Source: Coriobacteriales bacterium (GTDB lineage: Bacteria; Actinomycetota; Coriobacteriia; Coriobacteriales; CADBOM01). Taken from it: a stretch of 19,157 bases of DNA. The stretch lies in assembly GCA_017515355.1 (NCBI GenBank), contig JAFWGD010000274.1, positions 1-19,157 of the forward strand, in the 5' to 3' direction. This document shows, in pieces, positions 1 through 9,238 of this stretch (positions are counted from its first letter, which is position 1; the number at the start of each line of letters is the position of its first letter). The notes beneath the pieces are model-generated. The model was not told the DNA's origin, ran no database searches, and was given only the letters and a program-made list of their open reading frames with translations. The position numbers and the translations under genes were made by a program.

Positions 1-1395
1 CCAGTCGTTGCCGCATCCGACGATCTCCTGGCAGCCGATGATGCCGTAGTCGCGCGCGTCGCGCAGCGTGAATCCGCGGTTCTTCATCAGCGCGGGGATG
101 ATGACCTCGTCGTTTTGGAACAGCGGCAGTCCGCCAACGAGCCTGGAGACCGTAAGCGCGCATTCCCAGAGCCTGTCGGGCGTGTTCTTGTTGGTGCGCA
201 GCGAGATGGTGGGGTCGTGCAGCTTGAGGCGGCCGACCGTCTCGAGAACCATGTAGGTGACGGGGTTGGTGGCATCCTCGCCGGTGTCGCGGTTGACGCC
301 GCCGAGCGTGGTGTGCTGGTAAGTGTTGCCGACGCCGGTGATGATCGTGACAGCCTCGGGCGCTGCGCTGTAGTAGCAATTGCACTTGAGGAAGAACGCG
401 TCGACGATCTCCTGCGCGTACTCCATGGTCATGCGGCCCTCGGCGAGGTCGCGCTCGAGGAAGGGCCAGACGTACTGGTCGAAGCGTCCAAGCGCAGGTG
501 AGGGGATCTGTGTCTCCTGCTGGATGAATACCTGGTAGAGCATGATGCCCTGGACGGCTTCCCAGAAGGTGCGCGCTGGGTTCTCCGAGATCCACATCAG
601 GCCGTCGCCCATCATCTTGAGCTCGGCTTTGCGCTCCTCGGTGGGGGCGGTCTCCATCTTCTCATAGCACTTCTGCGCATAGCGCTTGCCGAGGATCATC
701 GCGCCCTCGGAAGCGATCTGCACGGCCTTGTAGAACATGTACTTCTCGACGTCGTGGCCCATGAGGTTGCCGCGATGGTCCTCCATCCACTCGACAGCCT
801 GGTCGTGGATGGCCTTGTAGCCGACGCGGATGATCTTCTCGTAGCCCGCGACGTCATGGCCCAGCGGCAGCGTGAGCAGGCCGATGTTGTGCGCGGTGTA
901 GGGGGTTGCGCAGAGGCTCTCGAGCTCATCGTAGAAGTCGGGCTTCCAGGCGGCCGCCTGAGCGCCGTTGGTGCGCGTCTCCCAGTATTCGGTGATGCTC
1001 GTGAGGTACTCGAAATCCTCCGGCTTCATCGTCTGGTGGACGAGCGCATCTGGGGGAGTGTGGTAGTAGCCGTCATCCTCGAGCGTCCACTCTCCGTTGG
1101 TGATGGCATCGGCAATCCAAAGGTACCTTGCGCCCCACTCCGGATAAACGCCGTTTCCGCAGAACTCGACGCCCTTGTTGCCGACGATCACCTCGAAATC
1201 CTCGACGCGGACGGTCATCTTCTCGCAGATGGCCTTGAGCGCCAGGGGCTTCTTGATCATCGGGTGCACGCACTCGTTCTCCTTCGCGCTGTCGGTGACG
1301 ATCCGCGCGCGTTCCGCATCGATGTTGATCACTCTGTCGCGAACCTTGTTCCTCATCAGGAGGATTCGGTCTGTAACCGGGCTGAGCTGATACAT
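1..1395 (-). CDS. Glycyl radical enzyme (PFL-like family), N-terminal part; runs off the window
   Basis: The frame is open from an ATG at 1395 down to base 1 (465 codons), and the 3' end lies outside. Family hallmarks seen are an N-terminal PFL domain start, ALGRFDQYVWPF near the middle, TLGGVNRDTGEDATNPVTYM, and at the edge GIIGCQEIVGCGND. Glycyl radical enzymes carry a thiyl-forming Cys, and the dehydratase/decarboxylase/lyase branches follow it with Cys-X-Glu (usually GCVEP). Here that is Cys455-Gln-Glu457. Pyruvate formate-lyase itself has Cys-Cys, so this is more likely a C-C, C-O or C-N lyase of unknown substrate. The C-terminal radical glycine and any activating radical-SAM enzyme are beyond the window. 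The start is supported by an AGGAAAG stretch about 12 nt upstream. Codon use is host-like (CGC, CTC, GTC). The enzyme should be cytoplasmic and strictly anaerobic. The family is certain and the substrate is not. Confidence 0.92.
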   Translation of the reverse strand, partial: MYQLSPVTDRILLMRNKVRDRVINIDAERARIVTDSAKENECVHPMIKKPLALKAICEKMTVRVEDFEVIVGNKGVEFCGNGVYPEWGARYLWIADAITNGEWTLEDDGYYHTPPDALVHQTMKPEDFEYLTSITEYWETRTNGAQAAAWKPDFYDELESLCATPYTAHNIGLLTLPLGHDVAGYEKIIRVGYKAIHDQAVEWMEDHRGNLMGHDVEKYMFYKAVQIASEGAMILGKRYAQKCYEKMETAPTEERKAELKMMGDGLMWISENPARTFWEAVQGIMLYQVFIQQETQIPSPALGRFDQYVWPFLERDLAEGRMTMEYAQEIVDAFFLKCNCYYSAAPEAVTIITGVGNTYQHTTLGGVNRDTGEDATNPVTYMVLETVGRLKLHDPTISLRTNKNTPDRLWECALTVSRLVGGLPLFQNDEVIIPALMKNRGFTLRDARDYGIIGCQEIVGCGNDW

Positions 1396-1600
1396 TTCCG
1401 CCTGCTTTCCTCGTGTTGGTCAAAGCAATTCTTCCAAAATTGCTCCAAAATAAATACTAGCACTTGTGCGACGCGCAGGCTTGCAACTGCAAGATTCAGT
1501 TCATGCGCCTAGTGCGCAAATGCTTGCAGTGTAGTGCGGAGGGGGCGCCTGAAAACATCCGCCGGATTGCCAAAAGGTAGGGCAGCACATCGCGTTCACA
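1396..1600. promoter_or_regulatory. Upstream region of the glycyl radical enzyme gene, rich in small repeats
   Basis: No gene is visible here. The sequence holds several short symmetric elements: GCAATT-7 nt-AATTGC (1425-1443), two copies of TCCAAAAT spaced 11 bp apart (1433-1440, 1444-1451), the palindrome CTTGCA-AC-TGCAAG (1480-1493), TGCGC-5 nt-GCGCA (1504-1518), and a further GCTTGCA (1522-1528). They lie where operators for the minus-strand gene would be expected. I found no convincing -35/-10 pair. An AT-rich stretch near 1447-1459 (minus strand TAGTATTTATTTTGG) is the best place for a -10. The regulator is unknown. Confidence 0.35.
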
Positions 1601-1628
1601 GGTGCGAACCAACTCGTTTTTAGCCATT

Positions 1629-1693
1629 TATCGGGATATTTTGCTTCGAACGGCCCCTATAGGCGGGCTTTTCGGCGCCAATCCCGATATACT
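1629..1693 (+). promoter_or_regulatory. Candidate rpsO promoter region with a long-range inverted repeat
   Basis: A good -10 hexamer, TATACT, lies at 1688-1693, about 95 bp ahead of rpsO. No clear -35 is found at the right distance. The -10 overlaps the right arm of a perfect 9-bp inverted repeat, TATCGGGAT (1629-1637) and ATCCCGATA (1681-1689). Between the arms is the 8-bp palindrome CCTATAGG (1655-1662). This could be an operator pair over the promoter. Confidence 0.4.
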
Positions 1694-1716
1694 ACGTTTC
1701 TGTATGTTTGGAAGTA

Positions 1717-1764
1717 CCTCGTGGCCTAGCCTGCCGAGTCACCGACGGCCCGCTCAGCTCGAGG
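1717..1764 (+). promoter_or_regulatory. Possible structured leader of rpsO (S15 autoregulation)
   Basis: In the predicted 5' untranslated region, CCTCG (1717-1721) can pair with CGAGG (1760-1764), enclosing GC-rich segments that can pair internally. It ends 24 nt before the rpsO start. S15 is known to repress its own mRNA through structured leaders in several bacterial groups, and those leaders differ between phyla. Only the pairing potential and the position are seen here, so this is a weak candidate. Confidence 0.25.
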
Positions 1765-1788
1765 CGAATCAATGGAAAGGTGGCAAAA

Positions 1789-2061
1789 ATGCTGACCAAG
1801 GAAATCACGACCGAAATCATCAAGGAATTCGGCAAGGACGAGAACGACAGCGGTTCCGCACCGGTGCAGGTTGCAATCCTCACCTACCGCATCAAGGAGC
1901 TCACCGAGCACCTCAAGGTTCACAAGAAGGACCATCACACCCGTCGCGGCCTCCTCATGCTCGTAGGTAAGCGCCGCAGGCTCCTCACCTACATCAAGAA
2001 GCGCGACATCGATGAGTATCGCGCTCTCATCGGGAAGCTCGGAATCCGCGACAACATCTAA
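1789..2061 (+). CDS. rpsO: 30S ribosomal protein S15
   Basis: This 90-residue protein has the usual S15 length. It binds 16S rRNA in the central domain and helps assemble the platform of the small subunit. Recognisable stretches are GSAPVQVAILTYRIKELTEH, then HKKDHHTRRGLLMLVGKRRR, then LLTYIKKRDIDEYRALIGKL, the conserved helices and the rRNA-contacting His/Arg-rich loop. The ATG at 1789 is preferred over an in-frame upstream ATG (1708), because it gives the family N-terminus MLTKEI and has GAAAGG just upstream. The gene is followed by pnp after 231 bp, the common rpsO-pnp order. Confidence 0.97.
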   Translation: MLTKEITTEIIKEFGKDENDSGSAPVQVAILTYRIKELTEHLKVHKKDHHTRRGLLMLVGKRRRLLTYIKKRDIDEYRALIGKLGIRDNI

Positions 2062-2076
2062 CGTCGGAAAGCATGA

Positions 2077-2096
2077 GGGGAGCCCAAGGGTTCCCC
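2077..2096 (+). other. Short GC hairpin after rpsO
   Basis: GGGGAGCC and GGTTCCCC flank a CAAG loop, giving 8 bp including one G-U pair. The hairpin starts 15 nt after the rpsO stop codon. No T-tract follows (the next bases are CCCATG), so it is a poor intrinsic terminator. It more likely protects the rpsO 3' end or marks a processing site within an rpsO-pnp transcript. Confidence 0.45.
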
Positions 2097-2111
2097 CCAT
2101 GATTAATCGGG

Positions 2112-2137
2112 GCCGAAAATCGCTCGCGGTTTTCGGC
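2112..2137 (+). promoter_or_regulatory. Strong hairpin in the pnp leader, possible processing/autoregulation site
   Basis: A perfect inverted repeat, GCCGAAAA (2112-2119) and TTTTCGGC (2130-2137), can be extended inward (U-G, C-G, G-C) to an 11-bp stem with a CTCG tetraloop. It lies about 155 nt upstream of the pnp start. In E. coli, PNPase represses its own mRNA after RNase III cuts a leader stem-loop. Whether the same happens here is inference. The right arm of the stem has its T-run inside the stem, so it is not a standard terminator. Confidence 0.5.
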
Positions 2138-2292
2138 TGGACCATGGGGGCGCCCAAGCAATCGCTCCCGCAAGCACTGCCGGTCGGATGCGCTTGGATG
2201 GCGCGTATCGATCGCGGGTCTCGATGGGAAGGCCCGAAGAGGGAACGGCGCGAAAATGCCAGCGCCGAAGAAGAGAAAGAGAAAAGAACAAC

Positions 2293-4461
<2,169 letters not shown>

Positions 4462-4497
4462 TCGGCCCTGGCTGGCAGACCTGAGGAGAATGCAGCC

Positions 4498-5766
4498 GTG
4501 CATTACGAGAAGAGCACGCTGTCCAATGGAATAACCGTACTCACCGACACGATGCCGGATGTCCGCTCTATCGCGCTGGGCATCTGGTTTCGCGTTGGCG
4601 CGAGGGATGAGAGCAAGGAGCTCTCGGGCATGTCCCACTTCATGGAGCACATGACCTTCAAGGGCACCGAGACGCACTCCGCCCTCGACATCATGATCGG
4701 CTTCGACAGTCTGGGAGCCGAGAGCAACGCCTTAACAGGCAAGGAGGCCACCTGCTACTATGCGCGATTCGTCGACGAGAAGCTGGTGCCCTGCCTCGAG
4801 CTGCTCGCAGACATGGTTCTCCACTCGAAGTTCGATCCCGCCGAGGTCGCCATGGAGAGCAAGGTCGTCATCGAGGAGATCGCACGCTCCGAGGACGACC
4901 CCTCCGACTACGTCCACGACCTGCAGCAGAACAACGAGTTTCCCGATTCGCCCGTGGGCAGGCGCGTCCTGGGCACGAGGGAGAACATCGAGAGGTTCAC
5001 GCAGGAGGACTTCGTCAAGTTCCGCGACGAGCGCTATATCGCGCAGAACTGCTTCATCGCCGCGTGCGGCAACGTCGAGCACGAGCGGCTCGTCGAGCTC
5101 TGCGAGGAGCTCTTCAAGGACATGCCGCAGGGCGAGCGCACTCAGCGCAGCGCCGCCAAGCACGCCCCTGCAAAGCGTTTCGTCGCTGGCAAGAAGGATA
5201 CCGAGCAGGCGCACGTGATCATCACGTTCCCTGGCATCAAGGCGACCGACGATGACAGGTACGCCGCTGCGATCCTCTTCGACGCGTTCGGCGGAGGAAT
5301 GTCGTCGCGTCTCTTCCAGGAGATCCGTGAGAAGCGAGGGCTGGTCTACACGGTGCTCGCCTCCGGCAGCTCGCTGGAACACGAGGGCATCTCGATCATC
5401 TACGCGGGAACTCGGGCGAGCAACCTTCCCGAGCTCGTCGAGGCGATCATGGGAGAGGTCGACAAGTTGCGCGCCGATGGTCTCACCGCCGAGGAGCTCG
5501 ATAGGTCCTGCAACGCGATCGTCGGCTCGCTTCTGCTCTCGCAGGAGTCTACGCGAACCCGCATGATCAAGCTCGGCCGCTATGCGGTCACCGACTATCC
5601 TTACGTGTCCGTCGACGAGAGCGTGGCCAACTACAAGGCCGTCACGCTCGAGGACACTCAGCGCGTAATCGAGAGGGTCTTCTCCGCGGAGCCGACGATC
5701 GCCATCGTCAGCTCGCTGGAGTCGGATGAGGTCTTCGAACTCGTCAGGGAGGGAATGAACCTATGA
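4498..5766 (+). CDS. M16 family zinc metallopeptidase (processing peptidase-like)
   Basis: The 422 residues have the two-lobed M16B architecture. The inverted zinc motif HFMEH (His47, Glu50, His51) is complete, and Glu126/127 in KVVIEEIARSEDDP supplies the downstream zinc ligand. The second, inactive lobe has the typical FGGGMSSRLFQEIREKRGLVY. The enzyme should cleave peptides in the cytoplasm. No signal peptide is present and the substrate is unknown. The start is GTG at 4498 with GAGGAG at 4483-4488. The nearby ATG at 4490 is out of frame. A gene of this family directly after pnp (called pepR in streptomycetes) is the common actinobacterial arrangement. It overlaps dapB by 4 bp (ATGA), so translation is probably coupled. 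Confidence 0.93.
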   Translation: MHYEKSTLSNGITVLTDTMPDVRSIALGIWFRVGARDESKELSGMSHFMEHMTFKGTETHSALDIMIGFDSLGAESNALTGKEATCYYARFVDEKLVPCLELLADMVLHSKFDPAEVAMESKVVIEEIARSEDDPSDYVHDLQQNNEFPDSPVGRRVLGTRENIERFTQEDFVKFRDERYIAQNCFIAACGNVEHERLVELCEELFKDMPQGERTQRSAAKHAPAKRFVAGKKDTEQAHVIITFPGIKATDDDRYAAAILFDAFGGGMSSRLFQEIREKRGLVYTVLASGSSLEHEGISIIYAGTRASNLPELVEAIMGEVDKLRADGLTAEELDRSCNAIVGSLLLSQESTRTRMIKLGRYAVTDYPYVSVDESVANYKAVTLEDTQRVIERVFSAEPTIAIVSSLESDEVFELVREGMNL

Positions 5767-6560
5767 TCAAGGTGCTAGTCAGCGGATACAAGGGAAGCAT
5801 GGGCCGCAAGGTCGTAGCTGCCGTAAGCTCTGCCGAGGACATGGAGGTAGTCGCCGGCGTCGACATCAATGCGGGCGAGGGCGAGATGGTCAAGCTCTCC
5901 GACGGTACCGAGATCGCCAAGGGCTACACAGACCTCGATGCCGCGCTCGAGGAGAGCGCGCCCGACGTCATGGTCGACTTCACGCACCCGGCGGCGGTGG
6001 AGGGCAACATCCGCAAGGGAATCGCCCACGGCGTCGACTGCGTCATCGGAACGACCGGTCTCTCGCAGGCAACGCTCGAGCAGCTTGCCAGCGAAGCGCC
6101 CGAGGGGGTCACCCTCTTCATGGCGCCGAACTTTACGACCGGCGCCGTGCTGCTCATGGAGTTCAGCAAGCTCGCTGCGAAGTACTTCCCCGACTGCGAG
6201 ATCATCGAGTTCCATCACAACCACAAGGCCGACTCGCCGAGCGGCACCGCGATCCGCACAGCCAAGCTGATCGCCGCATCGAGGGACTTCGAGTGCACCT
6301 CGCCCGGCAAGGAGACCGAGATAGACGGCTGCGAGGGAGCTAGAGGAGCTCTCGTAGATGGAGTTCCCATACATTCTGTGCGTTCTGATGGATTTGTTGC
6401 CCATCAAGAGGTTATATTTGGTTCTAAGGGCCAAACGCTGACGATTCGCCACGATTCGGGAGATCGCGAGTGCTACATGCCGGGCGTTCTCCTCACCATC
6501 CGCAATGTTGGCAGCAGGTCGGGGTTGATCGTCGGGCTCGAGAACTTCATGGAGGATTAA
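5763..6560 (+). CDS. dapB: 4-hydroxy-tetrahydrodipicolinate reductase
   Basis: DapB reduces the DapA product with NAD(P)H in the diaminopimelate/lysine pathway. The 265 residues show the dinucleotide loop GYKGSMGR (8-15), DFTHPAA (72-78), GTTG (96-99), APNFTTGAVL (121-130), and the catalytic segment EFHHNHKADSPSGTA (His151-His152, Lys155). The C-terminal part SVRSDGFVAHQEVIFG is also typical. It starts inside the stop codon of the M16 gene and ends directly against the dapA ATG. Codons for residues about 193-224 (6339-6434) are unusually AT-rich, with ATA, AGA, TCT, TTT and CAA, unlike the rest of the gene. The protein there is still a good family match. Confidence 0.97.
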   Translation: MIKVLVSGYKGSMGRKVVAAVSSAEDMEVVAGVDINAGEGEMVKLSDGTEIAKGYTDLDAALEESAPDVMVDFTHPAAVEGNIRKGIAHGVDCVIGTTGLSQATLEQLASEAPEGVTLFMAPNFTTGAVLLMEFSKLAAKYFPDCEIIEFHHNHKADSPSGTAIRTAKLIAASRDFECTSPGKETEIDGCEGARGALVDGVPIHSVRSDGFVAHQEVIFGSKGQTLTIRHDSGDRECYMPGVLLTIRNVGSRSGLIVGLENFMED

Positions 6561-7457
6561 ATGGAATCACGTTCGCCTTTCGGCCGCCTGATACCGGCCA
6601 TGGTCACTCCGTTCGACGACTATCTGGAGCTTGACCTCGATCGCGCACAGGAGCTCGCCATCCGCCTTCTCGACGGAGGGTGCGACTCGGTGCTGGTCAA
6701 CGGCACGACGGGGGAGTCCCCAACCGTCTTCTATCCGCAGAAGATGGACCTCTTCCGTGCGATCCTCGAGGCGGTGGATGGGCGCGCTCCCGTCATCGCC
6801 AACGTGGGCGACAACTGCACCGCGGACTCCATCTCCTTTGCCAAGGATGTTTCCGCGCTGGGCGTCAGCGGCGTCATGCTCGTCACGCCCTACTACAACA
6901 AGCCTCCGCAAGAGGGGCTCTACAGGCATTTCAAGGCGATCGCCGGCGTAGTCGATGTGCCGGTGATCCTATACAACATTCCGGGACGTTGCGTGATCAA
7001 TATGCTCCCGGACACCACCCTTCGCCTCGCCAACGATGTAGACAACATCATCGCGATCAAGGAGGCGTCGGGAGATCTCGAGCAGATCAAGACGATCATC
7101 GACAACGCGCCCGACGGATTCTTCGTCTACTCGGGCGATGACGAGATGACCCTGCCGATCATGGAGCTCGGCGGAGAGGGCGTCATCTCTACGATTGCAA
7201 ACGTTGCACCGCAGCGCATGAAGGAGATCATCAACCTGTTCGCCGATGGCGACGTCGAGATGGCCAGGGAGGCGAATGCGAGGCTGCAGCCGCTGATGAG
7301 CGAGCTGTTCGTCGTCTCCAACCCGATCATGGTCAAGGAGGCCCTCAAGATCGCGGGCTTCCCGGTTGGAGGGCTCAGGCTTCCCCTTATCGAGGCAACT
7401 CCGGAGCAATCTGCGCATCTGGCGCAGGTCATGCGCGAGGTCGGTGTTATCGACTAA
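6561..7457 (+). CDS. dapA: 4-hydroxy-tetrahydrodipicolinate synthase
   Basis: DapA condenses pyruvate with aspartate semialdehyde, the first committed step to diaminopimelate and lysine. The 298 residues carry the TIM-barrel motifs NGTTGESPT (47-55), VTPYYNKPPQEG (108-119), catalytic Tyr139 in YNIPGR with Arg143 for substrate carboxylate binding, and the Schiff-base Lys167 in IKEASGDL. YSGDDEMTLPIMELGGEGVI follows as expected. The ATG abuts the dapB stop with no gap, and GGAGG inside the dapB end serves as ribosome site. Actinobacteria often have thyX between dapB and dapA; here it is absent. Confidence 0.97.
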   Translation: MESRSPFGRLIPAMVTPFDDYLELDLDRAQELAIRLLDGGCDSVLVNGTTGESPTVFYPQKMDLFRAILEAVDGRAPVIANVGDNCTADSISFAKDVSALGVSGVMLVTPYYNKPPQEGLYRHFKAIAGVVDVPVILYNIPGRCVINMLPDTTLRLANDVDNIIAIKEASGDLEQIKTIIDNAPDGFFVYSGDDEMTLPIMELGGEGVISTIANVAPQRMKEIINLFADGDVEMAREANARLQPLMSELFVVSNPIMVKEALKIAGFPVGGLRLPLIEATPEQSAHLAQVMREVGVID

Positions 7458-7471
7458 GGAGAAAAAGGAAT

Positions 7472-9199
7472 TTGAACGAAGCAAAGAAACGCACTACGAA
7501 CGACAGCAAAGAAGGCAAGACCAAGAAGAGCGCGAGGCCCAAGGCCCCGGTTTTGAAGATAATCCCCCTCGGTGGACTGGACGGAATCGGCAAGAACATG
7601 ACCGCTTTCGAGTGCGGCGACGACATGATACTCGTCGACGCCGGACTCATGTTCCCCGATGACGACTACCCGGGAATCGACCTCCTCGTTCCCGATTACA
7701 CCTACGTGCTCGAGAACGAGCACAAGCTGCGCGGCATCATCATCACGCACGGCCACGAGGACCATACTGGCGCACTGCCCTATCTGTTGAAGGACCTGAG
7801 CAAGAGGACCGTCGTGTACGGCACGAAGCTGACGCTCGGCCTCATCGAGGGCAAGCTCGACGAGCACAGGTTCCGCGATGTAACGCTGCAGGAGATCAAG
7901 GCCGGCACGAGCGAGAAGCTCGGCATCTTCGGTTGCAACTTCTTCAGCGTCAACCACTCGATCCCCGGCGCGCTCGGCGTCTTCATCCAGACCCCGGCCG
8001 GCAATGTCATGCATACCGGCGACTTCAAGCTCGACCAGACGCCGATCGACGGCGTGGTCACCGACTTCGGGGCGATCTGCAGGTTCGCCGACATCGGCAT
8101 CGACCTGCTGATGTCCGACTCCACCAACGCCGACACGCGCGAGTTCACGCGCTCCGAGGCCGAGGTTGGCGAGGCGCTGATGGAGATCATCCAGAACGCG
8201 AAGCGCCGCGTCATCGTCTCGGCGTTCGCAAGCCACATCCATAGGATCCAGCAGGTTTGCGATGCGACGGTGAAATCGGGTCGCAAGGTCGTCGTCACCG
8301 GGCGCTCTATGGTTGCGAACACCACCATCGCGCGTAAGCTCGGCTACCTGAACATCGATGACGACGACATGATCGACGCCTACGAAGCGAAGGACATGCC
8401 GCGCCACAAGATGGTCGTGCTCTGCACGGGCAGCCAGGGCGAGCCGCTCTCGGCGCTCACCAAGATGGCCAACAACGAGCACCGCACGCTCGATATCGAG
8501 GCTGGCGATACCGTCATCGTCTCGGCAACCCCGGTTCCGGGCAACGAGAAGGCGGTCAACAGGGTGAAGAACTCGCTCGCCAAGATAGGTGTCGACTTCT
8601 ACGACAAGGAGCGTGCCCCGGTGCACGTCTCTGGCCATGCAGCTTCCGAGGAGCTCAAGATCATGCTGCGCATGGCCAAACCGAAGAACTTCATGCCGGT
8701 GCATGGTGAGACCATCCATCTGCAGGCCCACGCCAAGCTGGCCGAGTCGGTGGGAATCCCGAAGAAGAACATCTTCGTCCTCGACAACGGCAACGTCCTC
8801 GAGATGAAGAATGGCAAGGTCACCTATGGCGAGCCAGTCGACAGCGGCGTTATCCTCGTCGAGGGCCTCTCCGTCGGAGACATCTCCGAGGTCGTTCTCA
8901 AGGACAGGAAGACGCTGGCCAATCAGGGATTCGTCTCCGTAGTCATCCTGGTCAGCAAGCGCACCAAGATGCCGCTTCAGGACGTGGAGATCACGATGCG
9001 CGGCGTCAGCGGCAGCGAGGATGCCGGCCTGATCGAGGACGCGACCTTCGTCGCGCTCGAGGCGCTCGGAGAGATCGAGAACCACGGCAAGGGCGATCCG
9101 AGCCTTGTGAAACGCGAGGTGCGCACAGCGGTCTCGAAGTTCCTCTGGAAGCGCGTGCGCCAACGTCCGATGGTCATCCCGATCATCGTCGAGGTCTAG
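7472..9199 (+). CDS. rnj: Ribonuclease J
   Basis: RNase J is a metallo-beta-lactamase/beta-CASP nuclease with endonuclease and 5'-3' exonuclease activity on mRNA and rRNA. The 575 residues show the metal motif HGHEDH (93-98), HTGDFKLDQTP, the LMSDSTNAD segment, the beta-CASP region IVSAFASHIHR and VLCTGSQGEPLSAL, and the C-terminal histidine motif FMPVHGE. A Lys-rich extension of about 25 residues precedes the nuclease domain, as in other actinobacterial members. The start is TTG at 7472 with AAGGAG/AAAGGA just upstream, only 14 bp after dapA, so it belongs to the same operon. Together with pnp this run encodes two central RNA decay enzymes. Confidence 0.96.
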   Translation: MNEAKKRTTNDSKEGKTKKSARPKAPVLKIIPLGGLDGIGKNMTAFECGDDMILVDAGLMFPDDDYPGIDLLVPDYTYVLENEHKLRGIIITHGHEDHTGALPYLLKDLSKRTVVYGTKLTLGLIEGKLDEHRFRDVTLQEIKAGTSEKLGIFGCNFFSVNHSIPGALGVFIQTPAGNVMHTGDFKLDQTPIDGVVTDFGAICRFADIGIDLLMSDSTNADTREFTRSEAEVGEALMEIIQNAKRRVIVSAFASHIHRIQQVCDATVKSGRKVVVTGRSMVANTTIARKLGYLNIDDDDMIDAYEAKDMPRHKMVVLCTGSQGEPLSALTKMANNEHRTLDIEAGDTVIVSATPVPGNEKAVNRVKNSLAKIGVDFYDKERAPVHVSGHAASEELKIMLRMAKPKNFMPVHGETIHLQAHAKLAESVGIPKKNIFVLDNGNVLEMKNGKVTYGEPVDSGVILVEGLSVGDISEVVLKDRKTLANQGFVSVVILVSKRTKMPLQDVEITMRGVSGSEDAGLIEDATFVALEALGEIENHGKGDPSLVKREVRTAVSKFLWKRVRQRPMVIPIIVEV

Positions 9200-9218
9200 C
9201 AACCGGGTGGAATGAGGC

Positions 9219-9238
9219 TCTCAGATCGCCTTCTGAGA
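9219..9238. terminator. Candidate shared terminator hairpin between convergent genes
   Basis: A perfect 7-bp inverted repeat, TCTCAGA-6 nt-TCTGAGA, sits at the junction between rnj and the convergent CoA-transferase gene. It extends by G-C beyond one mismatch. The transferase stop codon lies within it. No strong T-tract is present on either side, so efficiency is doubtful. Confidence 0.4.

Noticed and set aside
754..1512. 252-codon plus-strand frame opposite the glycyl radical enzyme
   Set aside because: It is the shadow of the real minus-strand gene and has no recognisable domain.
6394..6418. Possible internal promoter in dapB (TTGTTG and TATATT)
   Set aside because: The spacing is only 13 bp, too short for a standard promoter. 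The AT-rich patch alone is reported instead.
7454..9202. 582-codon minus-strand open frame opposite RNase J
   Set aside because: It is the exact shadow of rnj in the mirrored codon frame. It lacks a ribosome site and any family features.
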